Below are positions 36,947 to 45,944 of a stretch of 64,000 nt of DNA, piece after piece. The notes under the pieces were generated by a model. It searched no databases. It was not told the origin of the DNA and saw only the letters and a program-made list of their open reading frames with translations. Numbering within the stretch: the first letter of the stretch is position 1; each line of letters begins with the position of its first letter. Origin of the DNA: Streptomyces sp. SAI-135 (lineage in GTDB: Bacteria > Actinomycetota > Actinomycetes > Streptomycetales > Streptomycetaceae); NCBI RefSeq assembly GCF_029893805.1, contig NZ_JARXYP010000002.1, forward strand, positions 1,550,001 to 1,614,000, given 5' to 3'. Position numbers and translations under genes: made by a program.

Positions 36947-38074
36947 TCATGGTCGTGTTTCGCCGATCACATGAACAGCGCGTTCGATCTGCTCCTCGGA
37001 GAGGTCCGCGCGGGCGGTCAGCCTGAGCCGTGAGATGCCGTCGGGCACCGACGGGGGCCGGAAGCAGCCCACCAGGAGCCCGGCGGCACGGCAGTCGGCC
37101 GCCCACTGCACGGCCTCCTCCGGGGAGGGCGCGCGCACCGAGACCACCGCGGCGTCCGGACGTACCGCTTCCAGACCCGCGGCGGTCAGGCGTGCGTGCA
37201 GTCCGGTCGCCACCTCGCGCGCGCGGGCGGCCCGCTCGGGCTCACGGCCGAGCAGCCGCAGGGCCGCGAGGGCGGCTCCCGCCGCGGCGGGGGCAAGACC
37301 CGTGTCGAAGATGAACGTCCGTGCCGCGTTGACCAGGTGTTCGATCACTCGTGCGGGGCCGAGGACGGCACCGCCCTGGCTGCCGAGCGACTTGGACAGC
37401 GTGACCGTGACGACCACGTCGTCGGCGCCCGCGAGTCCCGCCGCCTGCGGGGCTCCGCGGCCGCCGGCGCCGAGCACGCCCAGGCCGTGGGCGTCGTCCA
37501 CGACCAGGCCCGCGCCGTGCTCCCGGCACGCCTCGGCGAGGCCGGCCAGGGGCGCCGCGTCGCCGTCGACCGAGAAGACCGTGTCGGACACGGCGAGGGC
37601 GGGCCCGTCGTGCGTACCGAGCGCCTTGCGCACCGCGTCCGGGTCGGCGTGTGCGACGACCTGGGTCGCGCCGCGGGCCAGCCGGCAGCCGTCGATGAGC
37701 GAGGCGTGGTTGCCCGCGTCGGAGACGATCAGCGAGCCGTGCGGTGCGAGCGCGGTGACGGCTGCCAAGTTCGCCGCGTACCCGGAGGAGAAGACGAGCG
37801 CCGCCTCGAAGCCGCAGAACTCGGCCAGTTCGCGTTCGAGCGCGGTGTGCAGTTCGGTGGTGCCGGTCACGAGCCGGGACCCGGTCGCACCGCCGCCCCA
37901 GGTCCGCGCGGCCGCCGCGGCGCCCGCCACGACCTCGTGATGGCGGGCCAGACCCAGGTAGTCGTTGCTCGCGAGATCGAGCAGCGGCGAGTCGGCCGGA
38001 CGCGGCCGCAGGGTGCGTACGAGTCCGGCCCGCCGGCGCGCCGCCGCCTGCTCGTCGATCCAGCCGAACGCCAT
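36947..38074 (-). CDS. bioF: 8-amino-7-oxononanoate synthase
   Basis: PLP enzyme joining pimeloyl-ACP/CoA with alanine in biotin synthesis. The 375-residue protein has LLDLASNDYLGLARH, TGSRLVTGTTELHTALE, DDAHGLGVLG and the Schiff-base Lys in TLSKSLGSQGGAV. GGAGGA precedes the ATG. It is divergent from bioBAD across a 148-bp gap, so the whole route from pimeloyl thioester to biotin is here; bioC/bioH are not in the window. Confidence 0.95.
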   Translation of the reverse strand: MAFGWIDEQAAARRRAGLVRTLRPRPADSPLLDLASNDYLGLARHHEVVAGAAAAARTWGGGATGSRLVTGTTELHTALERELAEFCGFEAALVFSSGYAANLAAVTALAPHGSLIVSDAGNHASLIDGCRLARGATQVVAHADPDAVRKALGTHDGPALAVSDTVFSVDGDAAPLAGLAEACREHGAGLVVDDAHGLGVLGAGGRGAPQAAGLAGADDVVVTVTLSKSLGSQGGAVLGPARVIEHLVNAARTFIFDTGLAPAAAGAALAALRLLGREPERAARAREVATGLHARLTAAGLEAVRPDAAVVSVRAPSPEEAVQWAADCRAAGLLVGCFRPPSVPDGISRLRLTARADLSEEQIERAVHVIGETRP

Positions 38075-38135
38075 GGGTCCTCCGGTGCTTTTGTAGACAA
38101 CGAACAGACCCTAGTGGCAGCAAACGCTACCCACG

Positions 38136-38153
38136 GTGTGGCAATACCCACAC
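38136..38153. promoter_or_regulatory. inverted repeat in bioF-bioB gap
   Basis: GTGTGG-N6-CCACAC lies midway in the divergent gap, with a second small palindrome TTGT-AG-ACAA at 38091-38100 near bioF. Either could bind the biotin regulator of this organism. I do not recognise a known BirA or BioQ box. Confidence 0.35.
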
Positions 38154-38222
38154 GTCGTTGCGGGTGTGTTGTGCGATCCCTACCTTGGCCGCAAGCGGGT
38201 CCGTAGGACAGGATCGGCTCTC

Positions 38223-39395
38223 ATGGACCTGCTGAACACGCTGGTGGACAAGGGGCTTCGGCGCGAGCTGCCGACCCGCGAGGAGGCGCTGGCCGTGCTG
38301 GCCACCTCCGACGACGACCTGCTCGACGTGGTGGCCGCGGCCGGAAAGGTGCGCCGGCACTGGTTCGGACGACGGGTGAAACTCAACTACCTCGTCAACC
38401 TGAAGTCCGGACTGTGCCCCGAGGACTGCTCCTACTGCTCCCAGCGGCTCGGCTCCTCGACGGGCATCCTGAAGTACACCTGGCTGAAGCCGGACGAGGC
38501 GTCCCAGGCCGCGGCCGCCGGCCTCGCGGGAGGCGCCAAGCGGGTCTGCCTGGTGGCGTCCGGGCGCGGCCCGACCGACCGTGACGTGGACCGGGTCGCG
38601 GGCACCATCAAGGCGATCAAGGAGCAGAACGAGGGCGTCGAGGTGTGCGCCTGCCTCGGCCTGCTCTCCGACGGCCAGGCCGAGCGGCTGCGCGAGGCGG
38701 GCGCGGACGCCTACAACCACAACCTCAACACCTCCGAGTCGACCTACGGCGACATCACGACCACGCACACCTACGCCGACCGGGTCGACACCGTGAACAA
38801 GGCGCACGCGGCCGGTCTGTCCGCCTGCTCGGGCCTGATCGCGGGCATGGGCGAGAGCGACGAGGACCTGGTCGACGTCGTCTACTCGCTGCGCGAGCTG
38901 GACCCCGACTCGGTTCCGGTCAACTTCCTGATCCCGGTCGAGGGCACCCCGCTGGCCAAGGAGTGGAACCTCACCCCGCAGCGCTGTCTGCGCATCCTGG
39001 CGATGGTCCGCTTCGTGTGCCCGGACGTCGAGGTCCGCATCGCGGGCGGCCGCGAGGTCCATCTGCGCACCATGCAGCCCCTGGCCCTGCACCTGGCCAA
39101 CTCGATCTTCCTCGGCGACTACCTCACCACCGAGGGCCAGGCGGGCAAGGCCGACCTGGAGATGATCGCCGACGCCGGCTTCGAGGTGGAGGGCGCGGGC
39201 GAGGTGACCCTGCCCGAACACCGGGCGGCGGCAGGGGGCGGCTGCGGCTCGCACGAGAGTGCCGGGTGCGGCTCGCACGAGGGCGGCGGTGTCTGCGGTA
39301 CGTCCGCTCCGGCCACGCCCGCCAACGAGGCCCGGACCGACCTGGTCGCCGTACGCCGCCGGGGCGCCGGCACGGACCTCGCGCCCAATGCCTGA
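38223..39395 (+). CDS. bioB: biotin synthase
   Basis: Radical SAM sulfur-insertion enzyme, last step of biotin synthesis. The SAM cluster motif is CPEDCSYC, followed by NHNLNTSE and the [2Fe-2S] ligands further on. The 390 residues exceed the usual 320-350 because of a C-terminal tail with two CGSHE repeats and another Cys ([18 protein letters not shown]), a small Cys/His-rich appendix. The ATG ([11 protein letters not shown]) is the conserved start. bioA overlaps by 8 bp. Confidence 0.96.
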   Translation: MDLLNTLVDKGLRRELPTREEALAVLATSDDDLLDVVAAAGKVRRHWFGRRVKLNYLVNLKSGLCPEDCSYCSQRLGSSTGILKYTWLKPDEASQAAAAGLAGGAKRVCLVASGRGPTDRDVDRVAGTIKAIKEQNEGVEVCACLGLLSDGQAERLREAGADAYNHNLNTSESTYGDITTTHTYADRVDTVNKAHAAGLSACSGLIAGMGESDEDLVDVVYSLRELDPDSVPVNFLIPVEGTPLAKEWNLTPQRCLRILAMVRFVCPDVEVRIAGGREVHLRTMQPLALHLANSIFLGDYLTTEGQAGKADLEMIADAGFEVEGAGEVTLPEHRAAAGGGCGSHESAGCGSHEGGGVCGTSAPATPANEARTDLVAVRRRGAGTDLAPNA

Positions 39396-40674
39396 TCTGC
39401 CCGGCCTGCCCGTGACGGAGCTGCTGGCGCTGGACCGGCGGCACGTGTGGCATCCGTACGGTCCGATGCCCGGCCGGGCCGACCCGCTCGTCGTGGAGTC
39501 CGCGAGCGGAGTCCGGCTGCGGCTGGCCGGGGGCCCGGAACTGGTGGACGGCATGTCCTCCTGGTGGTCGGCGATCCACGGCTACAACCACCCGGTGCTG
39601 AACGAGGCCGCGCGCGAGCAGCTCGGGCGGATGAGCCATGTGATGTTCGGCGGGCTCACCCACGAGCCCGCCGTCCGGCTCGCGAAGCTCCTTGTCGACA
39701 TGTCTCCCGACGGCCTTGAGCACGTCTTCCTGGCCGACTCGGGGTCGGTGTCGGTCGAGGTCGCGGTGAAGATGTGCCTCCAGTACTGGCGCTCGCTGGG
39801 CCGTACGGGCAAGCGGCGGCTGCTGACCTGGCGCGGCGGCTACCACGGTGACACCTGGCAGCCCATGTCGGTGTGCGACCCCGAGGGCGGGATGCACGAG
39901 CTGTGGTCCGGGGTGCTGCCCCGCCAGGTGTTCGTGGACGCGCCCCCGGCCGGGTACGAGGAGTCGTACGCCGAACAGCTGCGCGCGGCGATCGCGCGGC
40001 ACGCCGACGAGCTGGCCGCGGTGATCGTGGAGCCGGTGGTGCAGGGCGCGGGCGGGATGCGCTTCCACTCCCCCGCGTATCTGCGGGTGCTGCGCGAGGC
40101 GTGCGACGCGCACGACGTGCTGCTGGTGTTCGACGAGATCGCGACCGGGTTCGGCCGTACGGGCGCCCTGTTCGCGGCGGAGCACGCGGCGGTCACACCG
40201 GACGTGATGTGCGTGGGCAAGGCGCTGACCGGCGGTTACCTGACGATGGCGGCGACCCTGTGCACGCCTGGGGTGGCCGACGGCATCTCGCGGGGCGAGG
40301 TGCCGGTGCTCGCGCACGGCCCCACCTTCATGGGCAATCCGCTCGCCGCGTCGGTGGCCTGCGCGTCGATCGGGCTGCTGCTCGGGCAGGACTGGCTCGC
40401 CGAGGTCAAGCGGATCGAGGCCGGGCTGCGGGAGGGGCTGGAGCCCGCCCGTGAGCTGCCGGGTGTGCGGGACGTACGGGTGCTCGGCGCCATCGGGGTC
40501 GTGCAGCTGGACCACGACGTCGACATGAGGGCCGCGACGGAGGCAGCCGTGCGCGAGGGCGTGTGGCTGCGGCCGTTCCGCGACCTCGTCTACACGATGC
40601 CGCCGTACGTCACGGGTGACGAGGACGTGGCACGGATCGCGCGTGCGGTGTGTGCCGCCGCACGGGAGGGATGA
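39388..40674 (+). CDS. bioA: adenosylmethionine-8-amino-7-oxononanoate aminotransferase
   Basis: PLP enzyme using S-adenosylmethionine as amino donor to make 7,8-diaminononanoate. The 428-residue sequence has [35 protein letters not shown], the [11 protein letters not shown] cofactor motif and Lys in [10 protein letters not shown]. Start ATG overlaps the bioB stop by 8 bp, giving coupled translation. Confidence 0.97.
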   Translation: MPDLPGLPVTELLALDRRHVWHPYGPMPGRADPLVVESASGVRLRLAGGPELVDGMSSWWSAIHGYNHPVLNEAAREQLGRMSHVMFGGLTHEPAVRLAKLLVDMSPDGLEHVFLADSGSVSVEVAVKMCLQYWRSLGRTGKRRLLTWRGGYHGDTWQPMSVCDPEGGMHELWSGVLPRQVFVDAPPAGYEESYAEQLRAAIARHADELAAVIVEPVVQGAGGMRFHSPAYLRVLREACDAHDVLLVFDEIATGFGRTGALFAAEHAAVTPDVMCVGKALTGGYLTMAATLCTPGVADGISRGEVPVLAHGPTFMGNPLAASVACASIGLLLGQDWLAEVKRIEAGLREGLEPARELPGVRDVRVLGAIGVVQLDHDVDMRAATEAAVREGVWLRPFRDLVYTMPPYVTGDEDVARIARAVCAAAREG

Positions 40675-40675
40675 C

Positions 40676-41392
40676 ATGCCGGTACTGGTGATCACGGGGA
40701 CGGGCACGGAGGTCGGCAAGACGGTCACCACGGCCGCCGTCGCCGCGGCCGCGCTCGCCGCCGGGCGGACGGTCGCCGTCCTGAAGGCCGCGCAGACCGG
40801 CGTACGGCCGGACGAGGCCGGGGACGCCGACGAGGTCGCCCGGCTCGCGGGCGCCGTGACGAAGGCCGAACTCGCCCGGTATCCCGATCCGCTGGCCCCG
40901 GCGACGGCCGCACGCCGGGCCGCTCGCGAGCCGGTGCGCCCGCGGGAGGTCGCCGAGGCCGCCGCCAAGCTGGCCGCCGGGCACGACCTGGTGCTGGTGG
41001 AGGGGGCGGGCGGGCTGCTCGTCCGCTTCGACGACGAGGGCGGGACACTGGCCGACGCCGCGGAGCTGCTGCGGGCACCGGTCCTGGTGGTGGCATCGGC
41101 GGGTCTGGGCACGCTCAACACCACGGAGTTGACGGCCCGTGAACTCCGGCGTCGCGGGCTGGACTTCGCGGGTGTGGTGATCGGCAGCTGGCCCGACTCC
41201 CCCGACCTCGCCTCGCGTTGCAACCTCGCGGATCTGCCGGACGTGTCCGGGGCCCCGCTGCTCGGTGCCCTGCCGGCCGGGGCGGGCGGGCTGCCGCCCG
41301 CCGACTTCCGTGCCGGAGCGCCGGGTTGGCTGGCACCGGAGCTGGGCGGGACGTGGGACGCGGCGGCGTTCGGGGTGCGCGAGGCGCCCTGA
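40676..41392 (+). CDS. bioD: dethiobiotin synthetase
   Basis: ATP-dependent carboxylase closing the ureido ring of biotin. The 238-residue protein begins MPVLVITGTGTEVGKT, the P-loop, and has VLKAAQTG and VEGAGGLLVRF. It follows bioA by one base with GGGAGGG as ribosome site, and is the third gene of bioBAD. Confidence 0.96.
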   Translation: MPVLVITGTGTEVGKTVTTAAVAAAALAAGRTVAVLKAAQTGVRPDEAGDADEVARLAGAVTKAELARYPDPLAPATAARRAAREPVRPREVAEAAAKLAAGHDLVLVEGAGGLLVRFDDEGGTLADAAELLRAPVLVVASAGLGTLNTTELTARELRRRGLDFAGVVIGSWPDSPDLASRCNLADLPDVSGAPLLGALPAGAGGLPPADFRAGAPGWLAPELGGTWDAAAFGVREAP

Positions 41393-41399
41393 CACACCC

Positions 41400-43634
41400 T
41401 CAGGGCACCTCGCTGTCCGCGATGAGCCGCACCAGCTCGATCCGTGAGCGGATGCCCAACCGGGTGAAGACGCCCCGCAGATGGTGGTCGATCGTGCGCG
41501 GGCTGAGCGCCAGGCGGGCGGCGATCTCGCGGTTGGTGGCGCCCTCGGCGACCATGCGGGCGACCAGCAACTGCTGGGCGGTGAGCGTCGCGGCCGGATT
41601 CACGGCGTGCGTCGGAGCGGCGGGGGCGCCGAGCGCGCGGAGTTCGGCGCGGGCCCGGGCCGCGCAGTGGGGTGCTCCGAAGTGGTCGAAGGCCTCCAGG
41701 GCGCTGCGGAGGCGGTCGCGCGCCTCCGCTCGGTGGCGCAGCCGGCGCAGGGCGCCGCCGAACAGCAGCTCCGTACGGGCCCGTTCGAAGTCGCGGGTGC
41801 CGTGGGCGTGGAGGTCGAGGGCGGTGCGGTAGTGCTCGACGGCCTCCTCTCCGGGGGCCAGCAGGGCTCGGCAGCGGGCGCTGAGGGCGAGGTCGTCGGG
41901 GCTGTCCACGGCCGTCGCCCAGCGGTGGTAGTCGGCGTGGGCGCCGCGCGCGATCCGGGTGTCGTCGGTGCGGACGGCGGCTTCGACGTAGTGCGGGGTG
42001 GCCAGGTGCCGGATGGCCCGGTGGCCGTGGCCGGGCCCGAACCCGGCGAGGGCGCGCAGCCGGGCCGCCGCGCCCGCGAAGCGGCCGTCGGTGAGGTCGA
42101 GGAAGGCGAGCGCCCACTGGGCGAGGGCGGCGGGCAGGCCGAGCCCCCGGGCGAGGGCGTACGAGCGTGCGGCGGCGGCGCGTTCACGGCAGGCGTCGGC
42201 GTCTCCGGTGATCGCCGCGAACATGGCGAGGGCGGCCTGGAGATGGCAGGCGCCGTTGTCCTGTCCGGTGGCGTACGCCTGGTGCAGGGCCTCCGTCGCG
42301 GCGGCCTGTCCGGCCCGGGGGCGGCCGGTCCAGAAGTCGGCGTAGACGCGGAACTCCGTGGCCTGCGCCATGACGGCGGTCGCGCCCCGGGTGCGGGCGG
42401 AGGCGGCGGCCCGGAGGGTCGCGGTGGCGGCGCGGGTGTGGTCGCCGAGCATCAGGGCCGCGATGCCGGCGTGCAGGAGGAGGGTGGGGTCGCCGCCGGG
42501 GCCGCAGCGCCCGGCCGCCGCCCGCAGGAGGTCGCGGGCGTCCTCGTAGCGCCCCTCGAAGGCGGCCGCGAGTGCGCCGAGCGTACCGGGCGGCGCGATC
42601 CCGAGCCGTCCGGCGGTCCGGGCGGCCTCCCGGCAGCGGCGCAGGTCACCGGTGTAGACGGCGGCTTCGGTGGCGCGGGCGAGGAGGTGCGTGGCGGAGC
42701 CGACGGCCACCTCGGGGTCACGTGCTGTCCCACCTGTCTCCGGAGAATCGTTCCCTCTCCTGGGTCTCGCGCGGTGTGCCGCTGCCCCCAGGAGCGCGTC
42801 GAACGCCTCTGCGGCGTTGCCCGCGCGCAGCGCGAACAGACCCGAGAGGGCGTCGTCGGCCGTGCCGTCGGCCGCCAGACGCCGGGCCCGGTCGCCTTCG
42901 CCGGCCTGCCAGGCGTCGACGGCGGCACGTGTCACCAGACGGGAGCGTTCCGGCGGATCCGGGCAGAGTGCGGCGGCACGCTCCGACAAGGCCCGTGCCA
43001 GGGCGAGCTGACCGGCTCCGCGAGCCTTGCCCGCGGCGCCGCGCAGCTCCGCCGCGAGCCGTCCGCTCGGACCGAGCGCACCCGCACCGCGGTGCCAGGA
43101 CCGGCGGGGTGTCTCGCCCTCGCCGTGCAGCACGCGGGCCAGCAGGCGGTGGACGTCACGGCGGTCGGCCGGGGAACCGGACTCGTACGCGGCGATCCTG
43201 GTCCAGGCGTCCCGGAAGACGACCCCGCCCGGGCCCGCGTGCGCCACGCCGGCCGCCTCCGCGCCCTCCAGCGGGCGGGTGTCGAGGCGGGCGGCGGCGA
43301 CCGCGCGGAGGAAGGCGTGGGTGGCGACCGGGTACTGGTCGGCCGCCGCGAGGAGCAGCAGGAGGCGGGTGTCGTCGGGCAGGGCCCGGATCTGCGCGCG
43401 TAGCGTCCGCAGCAGGGCCGGGGCGAGGTCGACGGGATCGATGGGGAGCGGGTCCAGGCCGGCCGCCTGACGGTCGGTCAGCAGCGTCATGAGCTCGGCG
43501 GCGGCGCGCGGGTCGCCGTGGACGGAATGCAGCAGCCGCACCCGGACGCCCTCGGGGAGGACCGGGATCACGGGCTGCTGTGGCGAAGTGCGGTTCTGAT
43601 GCGGAGGGTTCACCGGAGTCACCACATGACTCAC
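41400..43634 (-). CDS. LuxR-family regulator lacking the N-terminal ATPase core
   Basis: A 744-residue regulator with a C-terminal LuxR helix-turn-helix (LTAQQLLVARMVAEGATNRE to RIELVRLI). The middle consists of TPR-like helical repeats. The N-terminus corresponds to the part of large STAND/LAL regulators that follows the NTPase (RALPDDTRLLLLLAAADQYP); no Walker A or B motif is visible, and no further coding sequence lies upstream. It starts with GTG and lacks a clear ribosome site. It is divergent from a lipase gene 105 bp away, which it may control. Confidence 0.85.
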   Translation of the reverse strand: MSHVVTPVNPPHQNRTSPQQPVIPVLPEGVRVRLLHSVHGDPRAAAELMTLLTDRQAAGLDPLPIDPVDLAPALLRTLRAQIRALPDDTRLLLLLAAADQYPVATHAFLRAVAAARLDTRPLEGAEAAGVAHAGPGGVVFRDAWTRIAAYESGSPADRRDVHRLLARVLHGEGETPRRSWHRGAGALGPSGRLAAELRGAAGKARGAGQLALARALSERAAALCPDPPERSRLVTRAAVDAWQAGEGDRARRLAADGTADDALSGLFALRAGNAAEAFDALLGAAAHRARPRRGNDSPETGGTARDPEVAVGSATHLLARATEAAVYTGDLRRCREAARTAGRLGIAPPGTLGALAAAFEGRYEDARDLLRAAAGRCGPGGDPTLLLHAGIAALMLGDHTRAATATLRAAASARTRGATAVMAQATEFRVYADFWTGRPRAGQAAATEALHQAYATGQDNGACHLQAALAMFAAITGDADACRERAAAARSYALARGLGLPAALAQWALAFLDLTDGRFAGAAARLRALAGFGPGHGHRAIRHLATPHYVEAAVRTDDTRIARGAHADYHRWATAVDSPDDLALSARCRALLAPGEEAVEHYRTALDLHAHGTRDFERARTELLFGGALRRLRHRAEARDRLRSALEAFDHFGAPHCAARARAELRALGAPAAPTHAVNPAATLTAQQLLVARMVAEGATNREIAARLALSPRTIDHHLRGVFTRLGIRSRIELVRLIADSEVP

Positions 43635-43739
43635 GTTACTGGCGAGTTAATTGACCCGTAAAGACCGGCGACTTCACCGATGCGGCGCGCGTAGACCCCG
43701 CTGACACTCCTGACAACCCCACCCGTTTCAGGAGGCATC

Positions 43740-44426
43740 ATGCAGCGCTTCGGGCGTCGCATCGCCGCGGCCGCCACGGCCGTGGTCACTTCTCTCCTTC
43801 TGTCACTCTCCTTCGCCGCGGTCCCCGCCCACGCGGCGACCCACAACCCGATCGTGTTCGTGCACGGCCTCAGCAGCGACTCCGGCAGCTGGGACGACTG
43901 GATCGCCGACTTCAAGGCGGACGGTTACAGCGCGTCCGAGCTGGACGCCTGGTCGTACAGCTGGTCGCAGTCGAACGTGACCACCGCACAGCAGCTGGCC
44001 ACCGAGATCAGGAGGGTGCTCGCCGCGACGGGTGCCTCGAAGGTCGACCTGGTCACCCACTCGATGGGCGCGCTGAGCGCCCGTTACTACCTGAAGAACC
44101 TCGGCGGCACGGCGTACGTGGACGACTTCGTCTCGGCCGCCGGCGTCAACCACGGGACGACCACGGCCTCCTGGTGCTCGTGGCTGTACACCTCGTGCGC
44201 GGAGATGTACACCGGCAGCTCCTTCCTCACGGCCCTCAACTCCGGTGACGAGACACCCGGCAGCGTCTCGTACGCCAGCTACTGGTCCAACTGCGACGAC
44301 GCGCTGACCCCGGACACCACGGCGGTCCTGAGCGGCGCGACGAACGTCGAGGTGGGCTGCGTCTCGCACACCGACATGAACAACGACTACGGCGTCTACC
44401 AACAGGTGCGCGCCTTCGTGCAGTAA
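43740..44426 (+). CDS. secreted triacylglycerol lipase/esterase
   Basis: A 228-residue alpha/beta hydrolase with a signal peptide ending near VPAHA. It has the oxyanion motif [13 protein letters not shown], the nucleophile THSMGA, and likely Asp and His in DDALTPDT and [10 protein letters not shown]. Six cysteines suggest disulfides. Similar to small Streptomyces class I/II lipases of Bacillus LipA type. GGAGG precedes the ATG. Divergent from the LuxR-type regulator. Confidence 0.9.
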   Translation: MQRFGRRIAAAATAVVTSLLLSLSFAAVPAHAATHNPIVFVHGLSSDSGSWDDWIADFKADGYSASELDAWSYSWSQSNVTTAQQLATEIRRVLAATGASKVDLVTHSMGALSARYYLKNLGGTAYVDDFVSAAGVNHGTTTASWCSWLYTSCAEMYTGSSFLTALNSGDETPGSVSYASYWSNCDDALTPDTTAVLSGATNVEVGCVSHTDMNNDYGVYQQVRAFVQ

Positions 44427-44500
44427 GCGCCCGAGGGGGTGCGGCGGGGTCCCACGGGGGACAATCGCGGTAGGGCCCGTCCTCAGCGAGGGAGGCTGTC

Positions 44501-45190
44501 ATGCCGCTACGGTCCGCCGGCACCGGCAAGGTGTCCCGGGATCCCGTCCACCACCCCCTGTTCGCCCGGTACTACGCCCGGGTCAGTGTCACCGCCGAGA
44601 CCCGGATGGGCATGGCCGGTGTGCGCGAGCGGCTGCTCGCCGGGCTGTCCGGGCGGGTGATCGAGATCGGCGCGGGCAACGGCCTGAACTTCTCGCACTT
44701 CCCCGGCGCGGTCGCCGAGGTCGTGGCGATCGAACCGGAGCGCCGGCTGCGGCAGTTGGCGGTGGAGGCCGCCCTGCGCGCGGAGGTGCCCGTGGACGTG
44801 GTGCCCGGGGCCGCGGAGGCGCTGCCCGTCAAGAGCGAGGCCTTCGACGCCGCGGTGATCTCACTGGTGCTGTGCAGTGTGCGCGATGTGCCGCGGGCGC
44901 TCGGCGAGGTGCGCCGGGTACTGCGGCCCGGCGGGGTCGTGCGGTTCTTCGAGCACGGCACGGGCGGCGGTCCGGTGATGCGCCTCACCCAGCGCGCCCT
45001 GGACCGCACGTTGTGGCCCCCGCTGGCCGGTGGCTGCCATCTGGCCCGCGACCCGGTCGCGGCCCTGCGGTCGGCCGGCTTCGAACTCGGCCCCTACCGG
45101 CGGGTGTTGATGCCGGAGAAGGGACCGACGCTGCCCTCGTCCTTCTGTGTGCTGGGCACCGCCTGGCGACCGCTGCCGGACGAGGACTGA
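44501..45190 (+). CDS. class I SAM-dependent methyltransferase
   Basis: A 229-residue methyltransferase of the UbiE/COQ5-like type with SAM motif VIEIGAGNGLNFSHF, acidic EPERRL, and post-motif VISLVLCSVRD and VLRPGGVVRFFEHG. The substrate is unknown. GAGGGAGG precedes the ATG. It abuts the convergent Fic-like gene with no gap. Confidence 0.88.
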   Translation: MPLRSAGTGKVSRDPVHHPLFARYYARVSVTAETRMGMAGVRERLLAGLSGRVIEIGAGNGLNFSHFPGAVAEVVAIEPERRLRQLAVEAALRAEVPVDVVPGAAEALPVKSEAFDAAVISLVLCSVRDVPRALGEVRRVLRPGGVVRFFEHGTGGGPVMRLTQRALDRTLWPPLAGGCHLARDPVAALRSAGFELGPYRRVLMPEKGPTLPSSFCVLGTAWRPLPDED

Positions 45191-45565
45191 TCACAGAGTC
45201 CACCTGCGCAGCTCGCGCGCGATGTCGTGCACCGAGGCGTCGCCCTTCTTGGCCACCTTGGCGAGGTCCCGGACCAGTTCGGGCGAGGTGACGACCCTCA
45301 GTCCGCTCGCGACGAGGTAGGCGTACCCGACCGCACAGGCGAAGAGTGCGTTGGTGCGCTCCAACGCCGGGACGTGGATGAGGAGTTGCAGCAGCGCGGC
45401 GGCGCGCAGGTGCGGGCTGTCGTAGACGGGGATGTCGAAGATCTCGGCCTGGTGCCGTGCCACGGCGGCGACCAGGGCTCCCCAGTCGACGACCTGGGGA
45501 TCGCCCGGGGTCTTCTGCTCCGCGAGCATCAGCAGCCAGGCGAGGTCGATGTGCAGATCGCTCAA
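45191..45565 (-). CDS. Fic/Doc-like toxin component with degenerate Fic motif
   Basis: A 124-residue helical protein like those annotated in Streptomyces as the toxin part of a Fic-family toxin-antitoxin pair. The helix-loop-helix that should carry HxFx(D/N)GNKR reads HVPALERTNALFA: the His is kept, but Phe, Asp, Gly, Asn, Lys and Arg are all replaced. AMPylation or Doc-type kinase activity is therefore doubtful. The gene overlaps its ribbon-helix-helix partner by 4 bp. Confidence 0.78.
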   Translation of the reverse strand: MSDLHIDLAWLLMLAEQKTPGDPQVVDWGALVAAVARHQAEIFDIPVYDSPHLRAAALLQLLIHVPALERTNALFACAVGYAYLVASGLRVVTSPELVRDLAKVAKKGDASVHDIARELRRWTL

Positions 45566-45786
45566 CGAGTCTCGTGGTCCTTGCCGAACTCCTCCGCGAA
45601 CACGGATTCGTACTGCTTCATGAAGTCTGCGGCGGCCTCCACGAAGGCCTGGCCCGCCTCGCCGGTGTCCTTCATGACCAGCTCCTCGATGTAGCGGTTG
45701 ACGCTCACGCCGCGGGCGAGGGCACGTTCACGGGCGGCGCGGGCGGTGCCCTCGTCCACCCGCACGTTCAGCTGAGTCTTCGCCAT
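45562..45786 (-). CDS. ribbon-helix-helix (CopG/Arc) antitoxin
   Basis: A 74-residue protein. The N-terminal 45 residues form a ribbon-helix-helix domain (TQLNVRVDEGTARAARERA, GVSVNRYIEELV); the acidic C-terminus would bind the toxin. It is the first gene of the pair. The predicted transcription start coincides with the ATG, so the mRNA is probably leaderless, and twin GCTAGC sites lie in the promoter spacer, as expected for autorepression. Confidence 0.88.
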   Translation of the reverse strand: MAKTQLNVRVDEGTARAARERALARGVSVNRYIEELVMKDTGEAGQAFVEAAADFMKQYESVFAEEFGKDHETR

Positions 45787-45792
45787 ACCTCG

Positions 45793-45822
45793 AAGCTAGC
45801 GCCGAACCGCTAGCACTGGCAA
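45793..45822 (-). promoter_or_regulatory. toxin-antitoxin promoter with embedded GCTAGC operator
   Basis: On the minus strand TTGCCA (45822-45817) and TAGCTT (45798-45793) are 18 bp apart. A perfect inverted repeat GCTAGCG-N6-CGCTAGC (45795-45814) covers the spacer and -10 box. The two GCTAGC half-sites are each palindromic and 14 bp apart, a pattern suited to two ribbon-helix-helix dimers. Confidence 0.7.
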
Positions 45823-45944
45823 GAGCGGGTTTCGCGGCCGCCAGATGCCCCTTACACGGGCATCAGGGGCCCGACCTGGGGTGGAGACCGCCTCGATCTC
45901 AAGGGGGATTTCGAGTGTGGGCCGGGTCACACTACCCTCGCGTC

